A stretch of 64,000 nt of DNA from Cellulosimicrobium cellulans (GTDB taxonomy: Bacteria > Actinomycetota > Actinomycetes > Actinomycetales > Cellulomonadaceae), in NCBI RefSeq assembly GCF_006539945.1, contig NZ_BJNZ01000008.1:62001-126000 (forward strand), given 5' to 3'. The notes under the pieces were generated by a model. It had not been told where the DNA came from. It was given only the letters and a program-made list of their open reading frames with translations, and searched no databases. Shown here piece by piece: positions 51,334-58,789 of the stretch. Both the position numbers and the translations under genes were made by a program. The first letter of the stretch is position 1; the number at the start of each line of letters is the position of its first letter.

Positions 51334-51378
51334 CACCGGCGGCCCGGGCCTCCGGGCGCGAGCCCCGACTCGGGGCGG

Positions 51379-52581
51379 TCAGCGCCGCGAGGCGACGTGG
51401 AGGCTCGTGACCGTCGCGGCGAGGTCGGTCAGCCGGGAGGCCGTCCGGTCGAGGAGCTCGTCGAGCTCGATGGGTCCGGGGGCGATGCTGAACGCCGCGG
51501 CGATGCCGGCGTCGCGCGCCTGGTGCGCCGGCAGCAGCACGCGCCCCGCGAGCACGACGACCGGCGGGCGGTGCGGTGCCTCGGCGGCGAGCGCGCCCAT
51601 CGCGTCGGCGACCTTCCCGTTGACCGACTGCGAGTCGAACGACCCCTCGCCCGTGACGACCAGGTCCGCGCGACGGATCGCGTCCGGCAGCCCGACGGCC
51701 TCGGCGACGAGGCGCGCGCCGGGCTCCAGCTCGGCGCCGAGGACGCCGACCATCGCCGCGGGCACGCCGCCCGCGGCCCCGGCGCCCGCGAGCTCGGACA
51801 CGTCGAACCCGGCCTCCTCGACGAGCACGCCCGCCCAGCGACGCAGCGCGTCGTCGAGGAACGCCACGTCCGCCTCCTGGGCACCCTTCTGCGGGCCGAA
51901 CACGTGCGCCGCGCCGCGCTCACCGTGCAGGGGGTTGGTCACGTCGACCGCGAGGCGCCAGCGCACGTCGCGGGCGCGCGGGTGCAGCCCGGACAGGTCC
52001 AGGCGCGCGACGCGCGCGAGCCCCTCCCCGCCGTCGGGCACCTGCGCGCCGGCGGCGTCCAGGAGACGCGCGCCGAGACCGGTGAGGATCCCCGAGCCGC
52101 CGTCGGTCGACGCCGACCCGCCGAGGCACACGATCACCTCGTCGACGCCCGCGTCGAGCACGGCCGCGGCCGCCGCCCCGGTGCCGAGGGTGTGCGCGTG
52201 CAGGGGCTGGAGCGCGACGTCGCTCACCTGCGGCAGGCCGCTCGCCTCCGCGAGCTCCACGACGCCCAGGCGCCCGTCGGCGGAGACCCCGTACCGCGCG
52301 GTGCGCGGACGCCCGATCGCGTCGACCGTCGCGACCTCGCGCGCCGGCACGCCCCACACCGCGAGGAGCGCCTCGAGGGTCCCCTCGCCGCCGTCGGCCA
52401 TGGGGAGCTCGACGACGTCGGCATCGGGGACGACGCTGCGGATCCCGGCGGCGACGGCGCGCGCGACGTCCGCGGCGCTCAGGCTGCCCTTGAACGAGTC
52501 GGGCGCGACGACGACGCGCAGCGGGCCGTCGGGGCGCGGCAGGGCGGGACCGGTCGGGGTGGTGCTCGGCGTTGAGGACAC
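51379..52581 (-). CDS. glxK: glycerate kinase
   Basis: This 400-residue type-II glycerate kinase opens VVVAPDSFKGSLSAADVA and carries LPMADGGEGTLEAL, VCLGGSASTDGGSG and VVTGEGSFDSQS. It phosphorylates D-glycerate to 2- or 3-phosphoglycerate, linking glyoxylate or hydroxypyruvate breakdown to glycolysis. A TAGGAT -10 box (52588-52593, reverse strand) ends 6 nt before the GTG, so the mRNA is probably leaderless. It is convergent with the ATPase gene. No other glyoxylate genes are near. Confidence 0.93.
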   Translation of the reverse strand: MSSTPSTTPTGPALPRPDGPLRVVVAPDSFKGSLSAADVARAVAAGIRSVVPDADVVELPMADGGEGTLEALLAVWGVPAREVATVDAIGRPRTARYGVSADGRLGVVELAEASGLPQVSDVALQPLHAHTLGTGAAAAAVLDAGVDEVIVCLGGSASTDGGSGILTGLGARLLDAAGAQVPDGGEGLARVARLDLSGLHPRARDVRWRLAVDVTNPLHGERGAAHVFGPQKGAQEADVAFLDDALRRWAGVLVEEAGFDVSELAGAGAAGGVPAAMVGVLGAELEPGARLVAEAVGLPDAIRRADLVVTGEGSFDSQSVNGKVADAMGALAAEAPHRPPVVVLAGRVLLPAHQARDAGIAAAFSIAPGPIELDELLDRTASRLTDLAATVTSLHVASRR

Positions 52582-52587
52582 GCTCGC

Positions 52588-52593
52588 ATCCTA
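52588..52593 (-). promoter_or_regulatory. -10 box of the glycerate kinase gene (leaderless)
   Basis: TAGGAT on the reverse strand is followed by six bases and the GTG at 52581. Confidence 0.6.
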
Positions 52594-52658
52594 GGCAGCC
52601 GGACCCGCCCTGGTCCGCCCGGGAACGGACGGACCGGACGTGTTCCCCGCCACAGCGC

Positions 52659-53189
52659 TCAGGGTCGCCGCTCGGCCGTCCGCGGGTCCACCGCGTCCGG
52701 GATCGTGGACTGCGCCGCGCGCAGCCGCTCGAGGAGCGTGCCGAGGGTCGCGAGCTCCTCGTCGTCGAGCGCCCCGCCCACGTAGGTCGCGATGGCCCGG
52801 GCGTGCGCGCGTCCGGTCGCTCGCTGGAGGTCCCGGCCCGCCGGGGTGAGCCGGACGAGGGTGCCGCGTGCGTCGTCGGGCGCGGACGTCCGCTCGACGA
52901 GACCGCGCGTCGCCAGCCGGTCCACCATGCGGCTCAGCGAGGGCTGGCTGAGCAGGATGTAGACGTTGAGGTCGCGCAGGCGCATCCCCTCGTCGGGGCC
53001 CTTGGTGAGGGAGAAGAGCACGTCGTACTCGCGCAGGGTCAGGCCGTCCCAGACGGGGTCCGACCGGAGCCGGCGCATGATGGTCACCTGCGCCCGGAAG
53101 AGCGACTCCCACGTCTCGACCGCGAGGCGCGGGCTCGCGTGGCCGGGTGCGGTCACGGGTCCGTCGTCGCGGCGGCCCTGCTCGGCCAT
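52659..53189 (-). CDS. MarR-family transcriptional regulator
   Basis: This 176-residue protein has the MarR winged helix: LTLREYDVLFSLTKGPDEGMRLRDLNVYILLSQPSLSRMVDRLATRGLVERTSAPDDARGTLVRLTPAGRD, where the DxR wing motif is DDAR. N- and C-terminal helices for dimerisation flank it. A perfect 8+2+8 palindrome lies 21 nt upstream of the ATG, directly behind a TAAGGT -10 box, so autorepression is likely. No adjacent transporter or enzyme identifies its ligand; glycerate kinase lies downstream on the same strand after 77 nt. Confidence 0.9.
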   Translation of the reverse strand: MAEQGRRDDGPVTAPGHASPRLAVETWESLFRAQVTIMRRLRSDPVWDGLTLREYDVLFSLTKGPDEGMRLRDLNVYILLSQPSLSRMVDRLATRGLVERTSAPDDARGTLVRLTPAGRDLQRATGRAHARAIATYVGGALDDEELATLGTLLERLRAAQSTIPDAVDPRTAERRP

Positions 53190-53209
53190 GACACCCCCGG
53201 ACGGCTCGA

Positions 53210-53227
53210 TCGATGCGTTCGCATCGA
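53210..53227. promoter_or_regulatory. MarR-type operator palindrome
   Basis: TCGATGCG-TT-CGCATCGA is a perfect 18-bp inverted repeat. A TAAGGT box (53228-53233, reverse strand) abuts it, so a bound repressor would cover the transcription start. Confidence 0.7.
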
Positions 53228-53249
53228 CCTTACCGGCTGAGCGACGGGA

Positions 53250-54011
53250 TCAGCGGCCGAGCCGGCGCTCGCGCTGGGAGTAGGCGCGCAGCGCGCGCAG
53301 GTAGTCCACGCGCCGGAAGTCGGGCCAGTACGCCTCGCAGAAGTAGAACTCGGAGTGCGCGCTCTGCCACAGCAGGAACCCGCCGAGGCGCTGCTCGCCC
53401 GACGTGCGGATGACGAGCTCCGGGTCCGGCTGACCCTTGGTGTACAGGTGCTCCTCGATGTGCTCGACGTCGAGGTTTTCCGCAAGATCCTGCAGGCGCG
53501 CGCCCGCGGCAGCCTGCTCGCGGAGGTAGGACCGCACCGCGTCGGCGATCTCGTGCCGGCCGCCGTACCCGATGGCCACGTTCACCTGGAGACCGTCGAC
53601 CGAGGCCGTGCGCTGCTGCGCCTCGCGCAGCGCGGCCGTGAGGCGCTCGGGGAGCAGGTCGAGCCGACCCATGACCCGTAGGCGCCAGCGGCCCGAGTCG
53701 GCGAGGTCGCGCACCGCGTCCTCGATGATGTCGAGCAGCGCCGAGAGCTCCTCCTGCGAGCGCGAGAGGTTGTCGGTCGAGAGCATCCACAGCGTGACGA
53801 CCTCGACGCCCTGGTCCTCGCTCCAGCCCAGGAACTCCGCGATCTTGTCCGCACCGCGGCGGTGGCCGGTCGCCGTCGACTCGCCGAACGAACGCGCCCA
53901 GCGCCGGTTGCCGTCGAGGATGACGCCCACGTGGCGCGGCACGCTCTCGTGCGAGAGGGTCGCGGCGAGGCGACGCTCGTAGAGTCCGTAGACAGGGCGG
54001 GGCAGGCGCAC
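53250..54011 (-). CDS. cis-prenyl transferase (short-chain Z-isoprenyl diphosphate synthase)
   Basis: This 253-residue UppS-family enzyme has the pyrophosphate-binding signature VGVILDGNRRWAR, LWMLSTDNLSRS, VNVAIGYGGRHEI, LVIRTSGEQRLGGFLLWQSAHSEFYF and YWPDFRRVDYLRAL. It adds isopentenyl units in cis for polyprenyl phosphate carriers. Neighbours TrhA, mca, DUF4307 and greA mirror M. tuberculosis Rv1080c-Rv1086, where Rv1086 makes Z,E-farnesyl diphosphate, so that short-chain product is favoured over a full undecaprenyl one; this is inference. The GTG at 54011 has a GAGGA site 6 nt upstream. Confidence 0.91.
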   Translation of the reverse strand: MRLPRPVYGLYERRLAATLSHESVPRHVGVILDGNRRWARSFGESTATGHRRGADKIAEFLGWSEDQGVEVVTLWMLSTDNLSRSQEELSALLDIIEDAVRDLADSGRWRLRVMGRLDLLPERLTAALREAQQRTASVDGLQVNVAIGYGGRHEIADAVRSYLREQAAAGARLQDLAENLDVEHIEEHLYTKGQPDPELVIRTSGEQRLGGFLLWQSAHSEFYFCEAYWPDFRRVDYLRALRAYSQRERRLGR

Positions 54012-54189
54012 GACGGTTCCTCGACGGTGGAAGGACGGGTGTCGCCCGGCGGGCTGGTCCCTGGTCGGAACACGCTGGCCGAACCCGCACACGCTACCGC
54101 CCCGCGCCGCCCGGACGGCAGGGCAGCGGCGGCCGCTCACGCCCCTGCCCAGGATCTTCACACCGCGGCGCCGTCCGCGGTCGTCTACC

Positions 54190-54220
54190 TACGCTGCCGT
54201 AACCTACGATGGCGTAGGTT
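54190..54220. promoter_or_regulatory. twin TetR-like operators upstream of trhA
   Basis: AACCTACG-ATGG-CGTAGGTT (54201-54220) is a perfect 8+4+8 palindrome. A second core, TACG-CTGC-CGTA (54190-54201), lies 15 bp away centre to centre. Both share TACG-N4-CGTA. The region is divergent between the prenyl transferase and trhA; no TetR gene is in the window. Confidence 0.6.
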
Positions 54221-54305
54221 GACCGGGACGGTGCCGTGCGCCGGCCCCGCACGACCGAGCACGACCCTGACCGCGCCTGATCCGGCCCGACCCCGAGGAG
54301 ACGCC

Positions 54306-55049
54306 GTGGACCGACCGACCGACAGCGACCGCACACCCGGCGCGCCCGACGCCGGCGCCCTGGAGAGCGTCCGCGAGAACGTGGGCGACGCCGTCGAGAA
54401 GGTCGCCGAGGCGGTCAAGCCCCGCCTGCGCGGGTGGATCCACGCCGGGACGTTCCCCGTCGTCCTCGTCGCGAGCATCGTCCTCGTCGTCGTCGCTCCG
54501 CCGGTCGCGGGCAAGGTGTCGTGCGCGATCTTCGGGCTCAGCGCGTGCCTCCTCTTCGGCACGAGCGCCGTCTACCACCGCGGCACGTGGTCGCCGCGCG
54601 TCGCCGGGATCCTCCGCCGCGCCGACCACTCGAACATCTTCCTCATCATCGCGGGCACCTACACGCCCCTCGCCGTGCTCCTCCTCCCTCAGCGGACCGC
54701 GACGATCCTGCTCGCGATCGTGTGGGGCGGCGCCGTGCTCGGCCTCCTCGCCCGGATCCTGTGGCTCGACGCCCCGCGGTGGGTCTACGTGCCGATCTAC
54801 GTCGCCCTCGGCTGGGTCGCCGTCGGCTACATGCCGCAGTTCTGGACCACGACGAACGGGCCGGCGATCGTCTGGCTCGTCGCCGCCGGCGGCCTCGCCT
54901 ACACGCTCGGCGCCGTCGTCTACGGCATCAAGAAGCCGAACCCCAGCCCCCGCTGGTTCGGCTTCCACGAGATCTTCCACGTGCTCACCGTCGTCGGGTT
55001 CACGTGCCACTACGTCGCGATCATGCTCGCGGCGGTCGCCGCGCGCTAA
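54306..55049 (+). CDS. trhA: TrhA/haemolysin III family (PAQR) membrane protein
   Basis: This 247-residue protein has an amphipathic N-terminal segment (ENVGDAVEKVAEAV) and seven membrane helices. It shows the PAQR/haemolysin III metal-binding motifs SAVYHRGTW, RRADHSNIFLIIAGTYTP and HEIFHVLTVVGFTCHY. The family is linked to membrane fluidity or energetics and may be hydrolases; cytolysis is doubtful. The GTG has a GAGGAG site 6 nt upstream. Pairing with a cis-prenyl transferase matches M. tuberculosis Rv1085c-Rv1086. Confidence 0.9.
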   Translation: MDRPTDSDRTPGAPDAGALESVRENVGDAVEKVAEAVKPRLRGWIHAGTFPVVLVASIVLVVVAPPVAGKVSCAIFGLSACLLFGTSAVYHRGTWSPRVAGILRRADHSNIFLIIAGTYTPLAVLLLPQRTATILLAIVWGGAVLGLLARILWLDAPRWVYVPIYVALGWVAVGYMPQFWTTTNGPAIVWLVAAGGLAYTLGAVVYGIKKPNPSPRWFGFHEIFHVLTVVGFTCHYVAIMLAAVAAR

Positions 55050-55058
55050 CCGCGCCGC

Positions 55059-55865
55059 TCAGTCGCGCGGGACGACGGCGTAGCGGCGGTTGGCGAGGGA
55101 CGGGTTGCGCTCGCGCACGCCCGCCAGAGCCGCAGGGTCGAGGTCGGCGCTGCGGAGCTCGGCACGCTCGCCCAGCTCGAGGCCGACCTGGCCGTCCGGG
55201 CCCACGAGGAGCGAGCGGCCGGTCACGCCCCTGCCCGCCTGGCCGACCGCGAGCACGACGGCGGTGTTCTCGATGGCCCGCGCCCGGGCCAGGGTGCGCC
55301 ACTGGTCGGCCTTGAGGTCGCCCGCCGCCCACGCCGCGGGCACGACCAGCACGTCCGCACCGGCGTCGACGAGCCGCCGCGCGCTCTCGGGGAACCGCAG
55401 GTCGTAGCACGTCATGACGCCGAAGGTCAGGTCGCCGAGTCGCAGGACCAGCGGGGGCGCCGCCGGGTCGCCGGCGTCGAGCCTGTCGGACTCGCGGTGC
55501 CCGAACGCGTCGTAGAGGTGGACCTTGCGGTAGGTGCCCACGAGCTCGCCGGACGCGTCGACGGCGACCACCACGTTGACCGCACGTCCCGCCGCGCTGC
55601 CGGGCACGAGGGTGCCCGCGATCGCGGCGACCCCGTGCTCGCGCGCGAGCCGGCGCAGGGTCGTCACGAACGGCCCGTCGAGCGGCTCGGCGTGCTCGAC
55701 GCCCGTGCCCCGGGGGTCGAAGCCCGCCGCGTACTCGGGCAGGACGAGCAGGTCCGCGCGCACGCGCGCCGCCTCCCGGAACGCGGCGCCGACCGCCACG
55801 AGGTTGGCCGCGTGGTCGGCCGACACCTCGAGCTGACCGATCGTGACCCGCGCCCCGGTGGCCAC
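55059..55865 (-). CDS. nitrilase-superfamily amidohydrolase
   Basis: This 268-residue carbon-nitrogen hydrolase carries the Glu-Lys-Cys triad in LLVLPEYAAG, YRKVHLYDAFG and MTCYDLRFPE. Its KVHLYDAFG and CYDLRFPE are typical of the deaminated-glutathione/omega-amidase branch (Nit1/YbeM-like). It presumably repairs or degrades small amides in the cytoplasm. It starts 2 nt after the stop of a small membrane protein, so it belongs to the mca operon, which may tie it to thiol metabolism. The 3' end is convergent with trhA with only 9 nt between. Confidence 0.9.
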   Translation of the reverse strand: MATGARVTIGQLEVSADHAANLVAVGAAFREAARVRADLLVLPEYAAGFDPRGTGVEHAEPLDGPFVTTLRRLAREHGVAAIAGTLVPGSAAGRAVNVVVAVDASGELVGTYRKVHLYDAFGHRESDRLDAGDPAAPPLVLRLGDLTFGVMTCYDLRFPESARRLVDAGADVLVVPAAWAAGDLKADQWRTLARARAIENTAVVLAVGQAGRGVTGRSLLVGPDGQVGLELGERAELRSADLDPAALAGVRERNPSLANRRYAVVPRD

Positions 55866-55867
55866 GG

Positions 55868-56269
55868 TCAGCCCTGCCGCGCGGGTCCGCCGGGTGCCCC
55901 GTCGGGAGCGCCGCCGCCGGGTGTGCCGTCGTCGCCCGTCGCGCCGTCGGGCGACTCGCCGCCGGAGGTCGCACCGTCACCCGGCTCCAACGGTCCGTCC
56001 GCGCCGATGCCCTGCACCTCGGCGTTGTGCCGCATGCGCCGGAGCTGGCGGGACAGCGCGAAGAACAGGCCGACGGTCGCCAGGGCCACCGCGAAGATGG
56101 CGAGGAAGCCGACGAGGCCCGGCGACACGTCGTTCGGGTCGAGGTCCTCGCGCAGGGGGTCGTCCGAGGGGCTCGGCGTCGCGGTCTCGGCGACGACGTC
56201 GGCCGCCCAGCCCGGGCCGCCCGCACCGGTCGCCGCCAGGGAGTCCGCGAGGGACGTCGTCGTGGTCAC
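55868..56269 (-). CDS. small single-pass membrane protein downstream of mca
   Basis: This 133-residue protein has an extracytoplasmic-looking N-terminus, one hydrophobic helix (about 51-74, VSPGLVGFLAIFAVALATVG), a basic stretch (RQLRRMRHN) and a disordered Gly/Pro/Asp-rich tail. The DPNDVSPGLVGFLAIFAVA pattern recurs in small proteins beside mca in actinobacteria. The GTG overlaps the mca stop (GTGA), showing coupling. Function unknown. Confidence 0.75.
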   Translation of the reverse strand: MTTTTSLADSLAATGAGGPGWAADVVAETATPSPSDDPLREDLDPNDVSPGLVGFLAIFAVALATVGLFFALSRQLRRMRHNAEVQGIGADGPLEPGDGATSGGESPDGATGDDGTPGGGAPDGAPGGPARQG

Positions 56270-57207
56270 GAGACCGCCCCCTCGCTCGCGACGAGCTCGC
56301 GGACGCCCGCGAAGAGGTCGTCCTCGGGCAGCTGCGTGGGGACGCGCGACTCGGCGAGCTCGAACTCCTCGAACGGCCACACGTCGACCTCGAGGTCGCG
56401 CGGGATCGCGAAGAAGAAGCCGTCGGGGTCGATCTGCGAGGCGTGCGCGATGAGCGCCGCGTCGCGCTGCGCGTAGTAGCGCGCGACGTGGACGCGCGTC
56501 GTGACCTCGCGCTCCGGGATCTCCCGCGCGGACCGCGACTCGACCCAGTCGCCGAAGGGCGACTCCAGACCGGCGCCCTGCATCGCCTCGTGCAGCGTGC
56601 GGATCCGGTTCATCGAGAAGTCGTGGTTGTAGTACAGCTTGAGCGGTGCCCACGGCGCCGCGCCGCCCTCGCGGCGGTAGCGGTCGGGGTCGCCCGCGGC
56701 GTGGAACGCCTCGAACGCGACGCGGTGGCACATGACGTGGTCGGGGTGGGGGTAGCCGCCCGACGGGTCGTACGTCGTCACGACGTGGGGCCGGAACTCG
56801 CGCACGAGCTCGACCAGCGGCGCGGCCGCCTCCTCGAGCGGGACCAGGCCGAAGGACCCCTCGGGCAGCGGGGGCAGCGGGTCGCCCTCCGGGAGGCCCG
56901 AGTCGACGAACCCGAGCCACTGCTGACGCACCCCGAGCGCGCGCGCCGCGGAGGCCATCTCGACACGGCGCAGGGCGCGCATGCCCTCGATGCCGTCGGG
57001 CCCCGCGCCGAAGCTCGGGTTGAGGATGTCGCCGCGCTCGCCGCCCGTGCACGTCGCGACGAGCACGTCGACGCCCTCGGCCGCGTAGCGAGCGGCGGTC
57101 GCGGCGCCCTTGCTCGACTCGTCGTCGGGGTGGGCGTGCACGGCCAGGAGACGGAGCGTCTCCGGCTGCGCGCGGTGGGTGGTCGATCCGGCCGCGGGTT
57201 CGGCCAC
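56266..57207 (-). CDS. mca: mycothiol conjugate amidase
   Basis: This 313-residue zinc amidase has the deacetylase-family ligands in LLAVHAHPDDESSKGAATAARYA and YPHPDHVMCHRVAFEAF, and CTGGERGDILNP typical of Mca/MshB. The C-terminal WPFEEFELAES and length favour Mca over MshB. It cleaves mycothiol S-conjugates so that mercapturic acids can be exported and glucosaminyl-inositol recycled. The GTG at 57207 has GGGAGGACCA upstream; the much longer open frame beyond it has no coding support. It leads the operon with the small membrane protein and nitrilase. Confidence 0.93.
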   Translation of the reverse strand: MAEPAAGSTTHRAQPETLRLLAVHAHPDDESSKGAATAARYAAEGVDVLVATCTGGERGDILNPSFGAGPDGIEGMRALRRVEMASAARALGVRQQWLGFVDSGLPEGDPLPPLPEGSFGLVPLEEAAAPLVELVREFRPHVVTTYDPSGGYPHPDHVMCHRVAFEAFHAAGDPDRYRREGGAAPWAPLKLYYNHDFSMNRIRTLHEAMQGAGLESPFGDWVESRSAREIPEREVTTRVHVARYYAQRDAALIAHASQIDPDGFFFAIPRDLEVDVWPFEEFELAESRVPTQLPEDDLFAGVRELVASEGAVS

Positions 57208-57402
57208 TGGTCCTCCCGGGTGCGTCGTACGTCTCCTCGCGCGGCCGGACCTGTCGTGGGTGCACGACGAGCGCCCGGGCTCTGCGAAGATGGGTCGAGG
57301 ACATGATCCCCCACCGCGCCCACACCTGACGAACCGCCGGGACCACCGGCAGGACGCCGGGTGCGCGACCGGACGCGGCGGCACCGACCACGGGACCGCA
57401 CC

Positions 57403-57837
57403 ATGACGAACGAGACCACCGCCCCGCCGCCGAGCCCGGGCGCCCCCCTGCGACCGCCGGCGGGCCGCTACGGTCCCGAGCCGACCGAGCGACGCCGACG
57501 ACTGGCCGTCGTCGGGATCGTGCTCGTCGCGATCGTCGGGCTCGCGATCACGCTCGTCATCGGCCTGCGGTACGCGAACGAGCCGGTGCGGTTCAAGGAC
57601 TTCGGCTACACCGTCGTGAGCCCGGAGCGCGTCGACGTGACGTTCGAGGTCTACATGGACCCGGGGACGACGGCGACGTGCACGCTCGACGCCCTCGCCG
57701 AGAGCTTCGCGCAGGTCGGGACGGTCGACGTGACGGTCGGCCCGGTCGAGGTCACGGAGTCCCGGTACACGGTGAGCGTGGCGACCTCCGAGCTCGCCAC
57801 GACGGGCATCGTCCAGTCCTGCCGCCTCGTCCCGTGA
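57403..57837 (+). CDS. DUF4307 single-pass membrane protein
   Basis: This 144-residue protein has a Pro-rich cytoplasmic N-terminus containing RYGPEPTERRRRLAVVG, one transmembrane helix (about 37-58) and an extracytoplasmic immunoglobulin-like domain (KDFGYTVVSPERVDVTFEVYMDPGTTATCTLDAL). DUF4307 proteins sit between mca and greA in many actinobacteria (M. tuberculosis Rv1081c). Function unknown. The ATG has no clear ribosome binding site. It is divergent from mca. Confidence 0.85.
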   Translation: MTNETTAPPPSPGAPLRPPAGRYGPEPTERRRRLAVVGIVLVAIVGLAITLVIGLRYANEPVRFKDFGYTVVSPERVDVTFEVYMDPGTTATCTLDALAESFAQVGTVDVTVGPVEVTESRYTVSVATSELATTGIVQSCRLVP

Positions 57838-58145
57838 CGCGCCCCGGGGCGTCGGCCCCGCGCGCCTGCTGACCTGGGGCGTCGCTGTCGGCCCCCTGTG
57901 CTTTGCTATCCTGAGGGATTCCCGCACCCGACCGTGTGGAGCCCGAGACTGCGTGCCGGTGACAGGTACGCGTCCCCCGGGCGCCCCGGGTGATCAGCGG
58001 GAGACCAGTCCTACGCGCTGCCACCCGGCCAGCGTCACCGACCCGGGCAGGCAGGCGCACCGCGAACGCACGCGCCCCGGCTGCCCGTACCCGCACGGCC
58101 GTGCGACCGACCCGGCCGTCGACCATGGAAAGGAAGGAGCGAACC
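57838..58145. other. 308-nt non-coding region, long greA leader
   Basis: No gene is supported here. An extended -10 element (TGC-TATCCT, -10 at 57907-57912) would start a greA leader of about 225 nt. The leader contains small stems (for example 57951-57957 with 57965-57971) and ends at AAGGAAGGAG before the greA GTG. I cannot assign it to a known leader class. Confidence 0.55.
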
Positions 58146-58628
58146 GTGACCGACACCACCGTCACCTGGCTGACCCAGGAGGCGTACGACAGGCTGCAGG
58201 CCGAGCTCGCCCACCTGTCCGGCGAGGGCCGTACCGAGATCGCGGAGCGCATCGCCGCCGCGCGCGACGAGGGCGACCTCAAGGAGAACGGCGGCTACCA
58301 CGCCGCGCGTGAGGAGCAGGCCAAGAACGAGGCCCGCATCCGCGAGCTCACCGAGAAGCTGCGCAACGTGCAGGTCGGGACCCCGCCGGACGACGGCATG
58401 GTCGAGGCCGGCATGGTCGTCACCGCGCTCGTCGCGGGCGACGAGATGACGTTCCTCCTCGGCTCGCGCGAGATCGCCGGCACGACCGACCTCGACGTGT
58501 ACTCGCCGACGTCGCCGCTCGGCGCCGCGATCGACGGCAAGACCGTCGGTGACGAGACGAGCTACACCGCGCCCAACGGCAACGAGATCGCCGTGAAGAT
58601 CGTCGCCGCGAAGCCCTTCGAGGGCTGA
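58146..58628 (+). CDS. greA: transcription elongation factor GreA
   Basis: This 160-residue factor has an N-terminal coiled-coil domain (LTQEAYDRLQAELAHL, then EIAERIAAARDEGDLKENGGYHAAREEQ with the acidic tip DEGDLKEN) and a C-terminal FKBP-like domain ending in TSYTAPNGNEIAVKI. It enters the secondary channel of backtracked RNA polymerase and stimulates transcript cleavage. The GTG at 58146 is chosen for the AAGGAAGGAG site; an in-frame ATG at 58125 lacks one. A strong terminator follows. Confidence 0.96.
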   Translation: MTDTTVTWLTQEAYDRLQAELAHLSGEGRTEIAERIAAARDEGDLKENGGYHAAREEQAKNEARIRELTEKLRNVQVGTPPDDGMVEAGMVVTALVAGDEMTFLLGSREIAGTTDLDVYSPTSPLGAAIDGKTVGDETSYTAPNGNEIAVKIVAAKPFEG

Positions 58629-58662
58629 CGCGCCACCGGTGGCCACGCCGCCGGTGAGACGT

Positions 58663-58704
58663 GAGAAGTGGCCCTTCCGACACACGTCGGAGGGGCCATT
58701 TCTC
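58663..58704 (+). terminator. greA hairpin terminator
   Basis: Arms 58663-58681 and 58686-58704 pair over 19 bp with two G-U or mismatch positions. The downstream bases TTCTCGCTTCTCG form the first of two 13-bp direct repeats that flank the next gene. Confidence 0.8.
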
Positions 58705-58712
58705 GCTTCTCG
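58700..58712. repeat. 13-bp direct repeat, left copy
   Basis: TTCTCGCTTCTCG. The identical right copy is at 59627-59639. The two copies bracket the truncated DUF559-type gene. Confidence 0.7.
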
Positions 58713-58789
58713 GGCGCTCATGCCCGGGTCGTCCACAGGTCCGGGCCGCTCGGCGGCGCCCAGACGCCGTCCTCGGCCAGACTCGCGGC

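Noticed and set aside
56270-57391. 507-codon frame extending the small membrane protein upstream through mca
   Set aside because: It is the shadow of mca; only the part after the GTG at 56269 has a coherent membrane-protein pattern.
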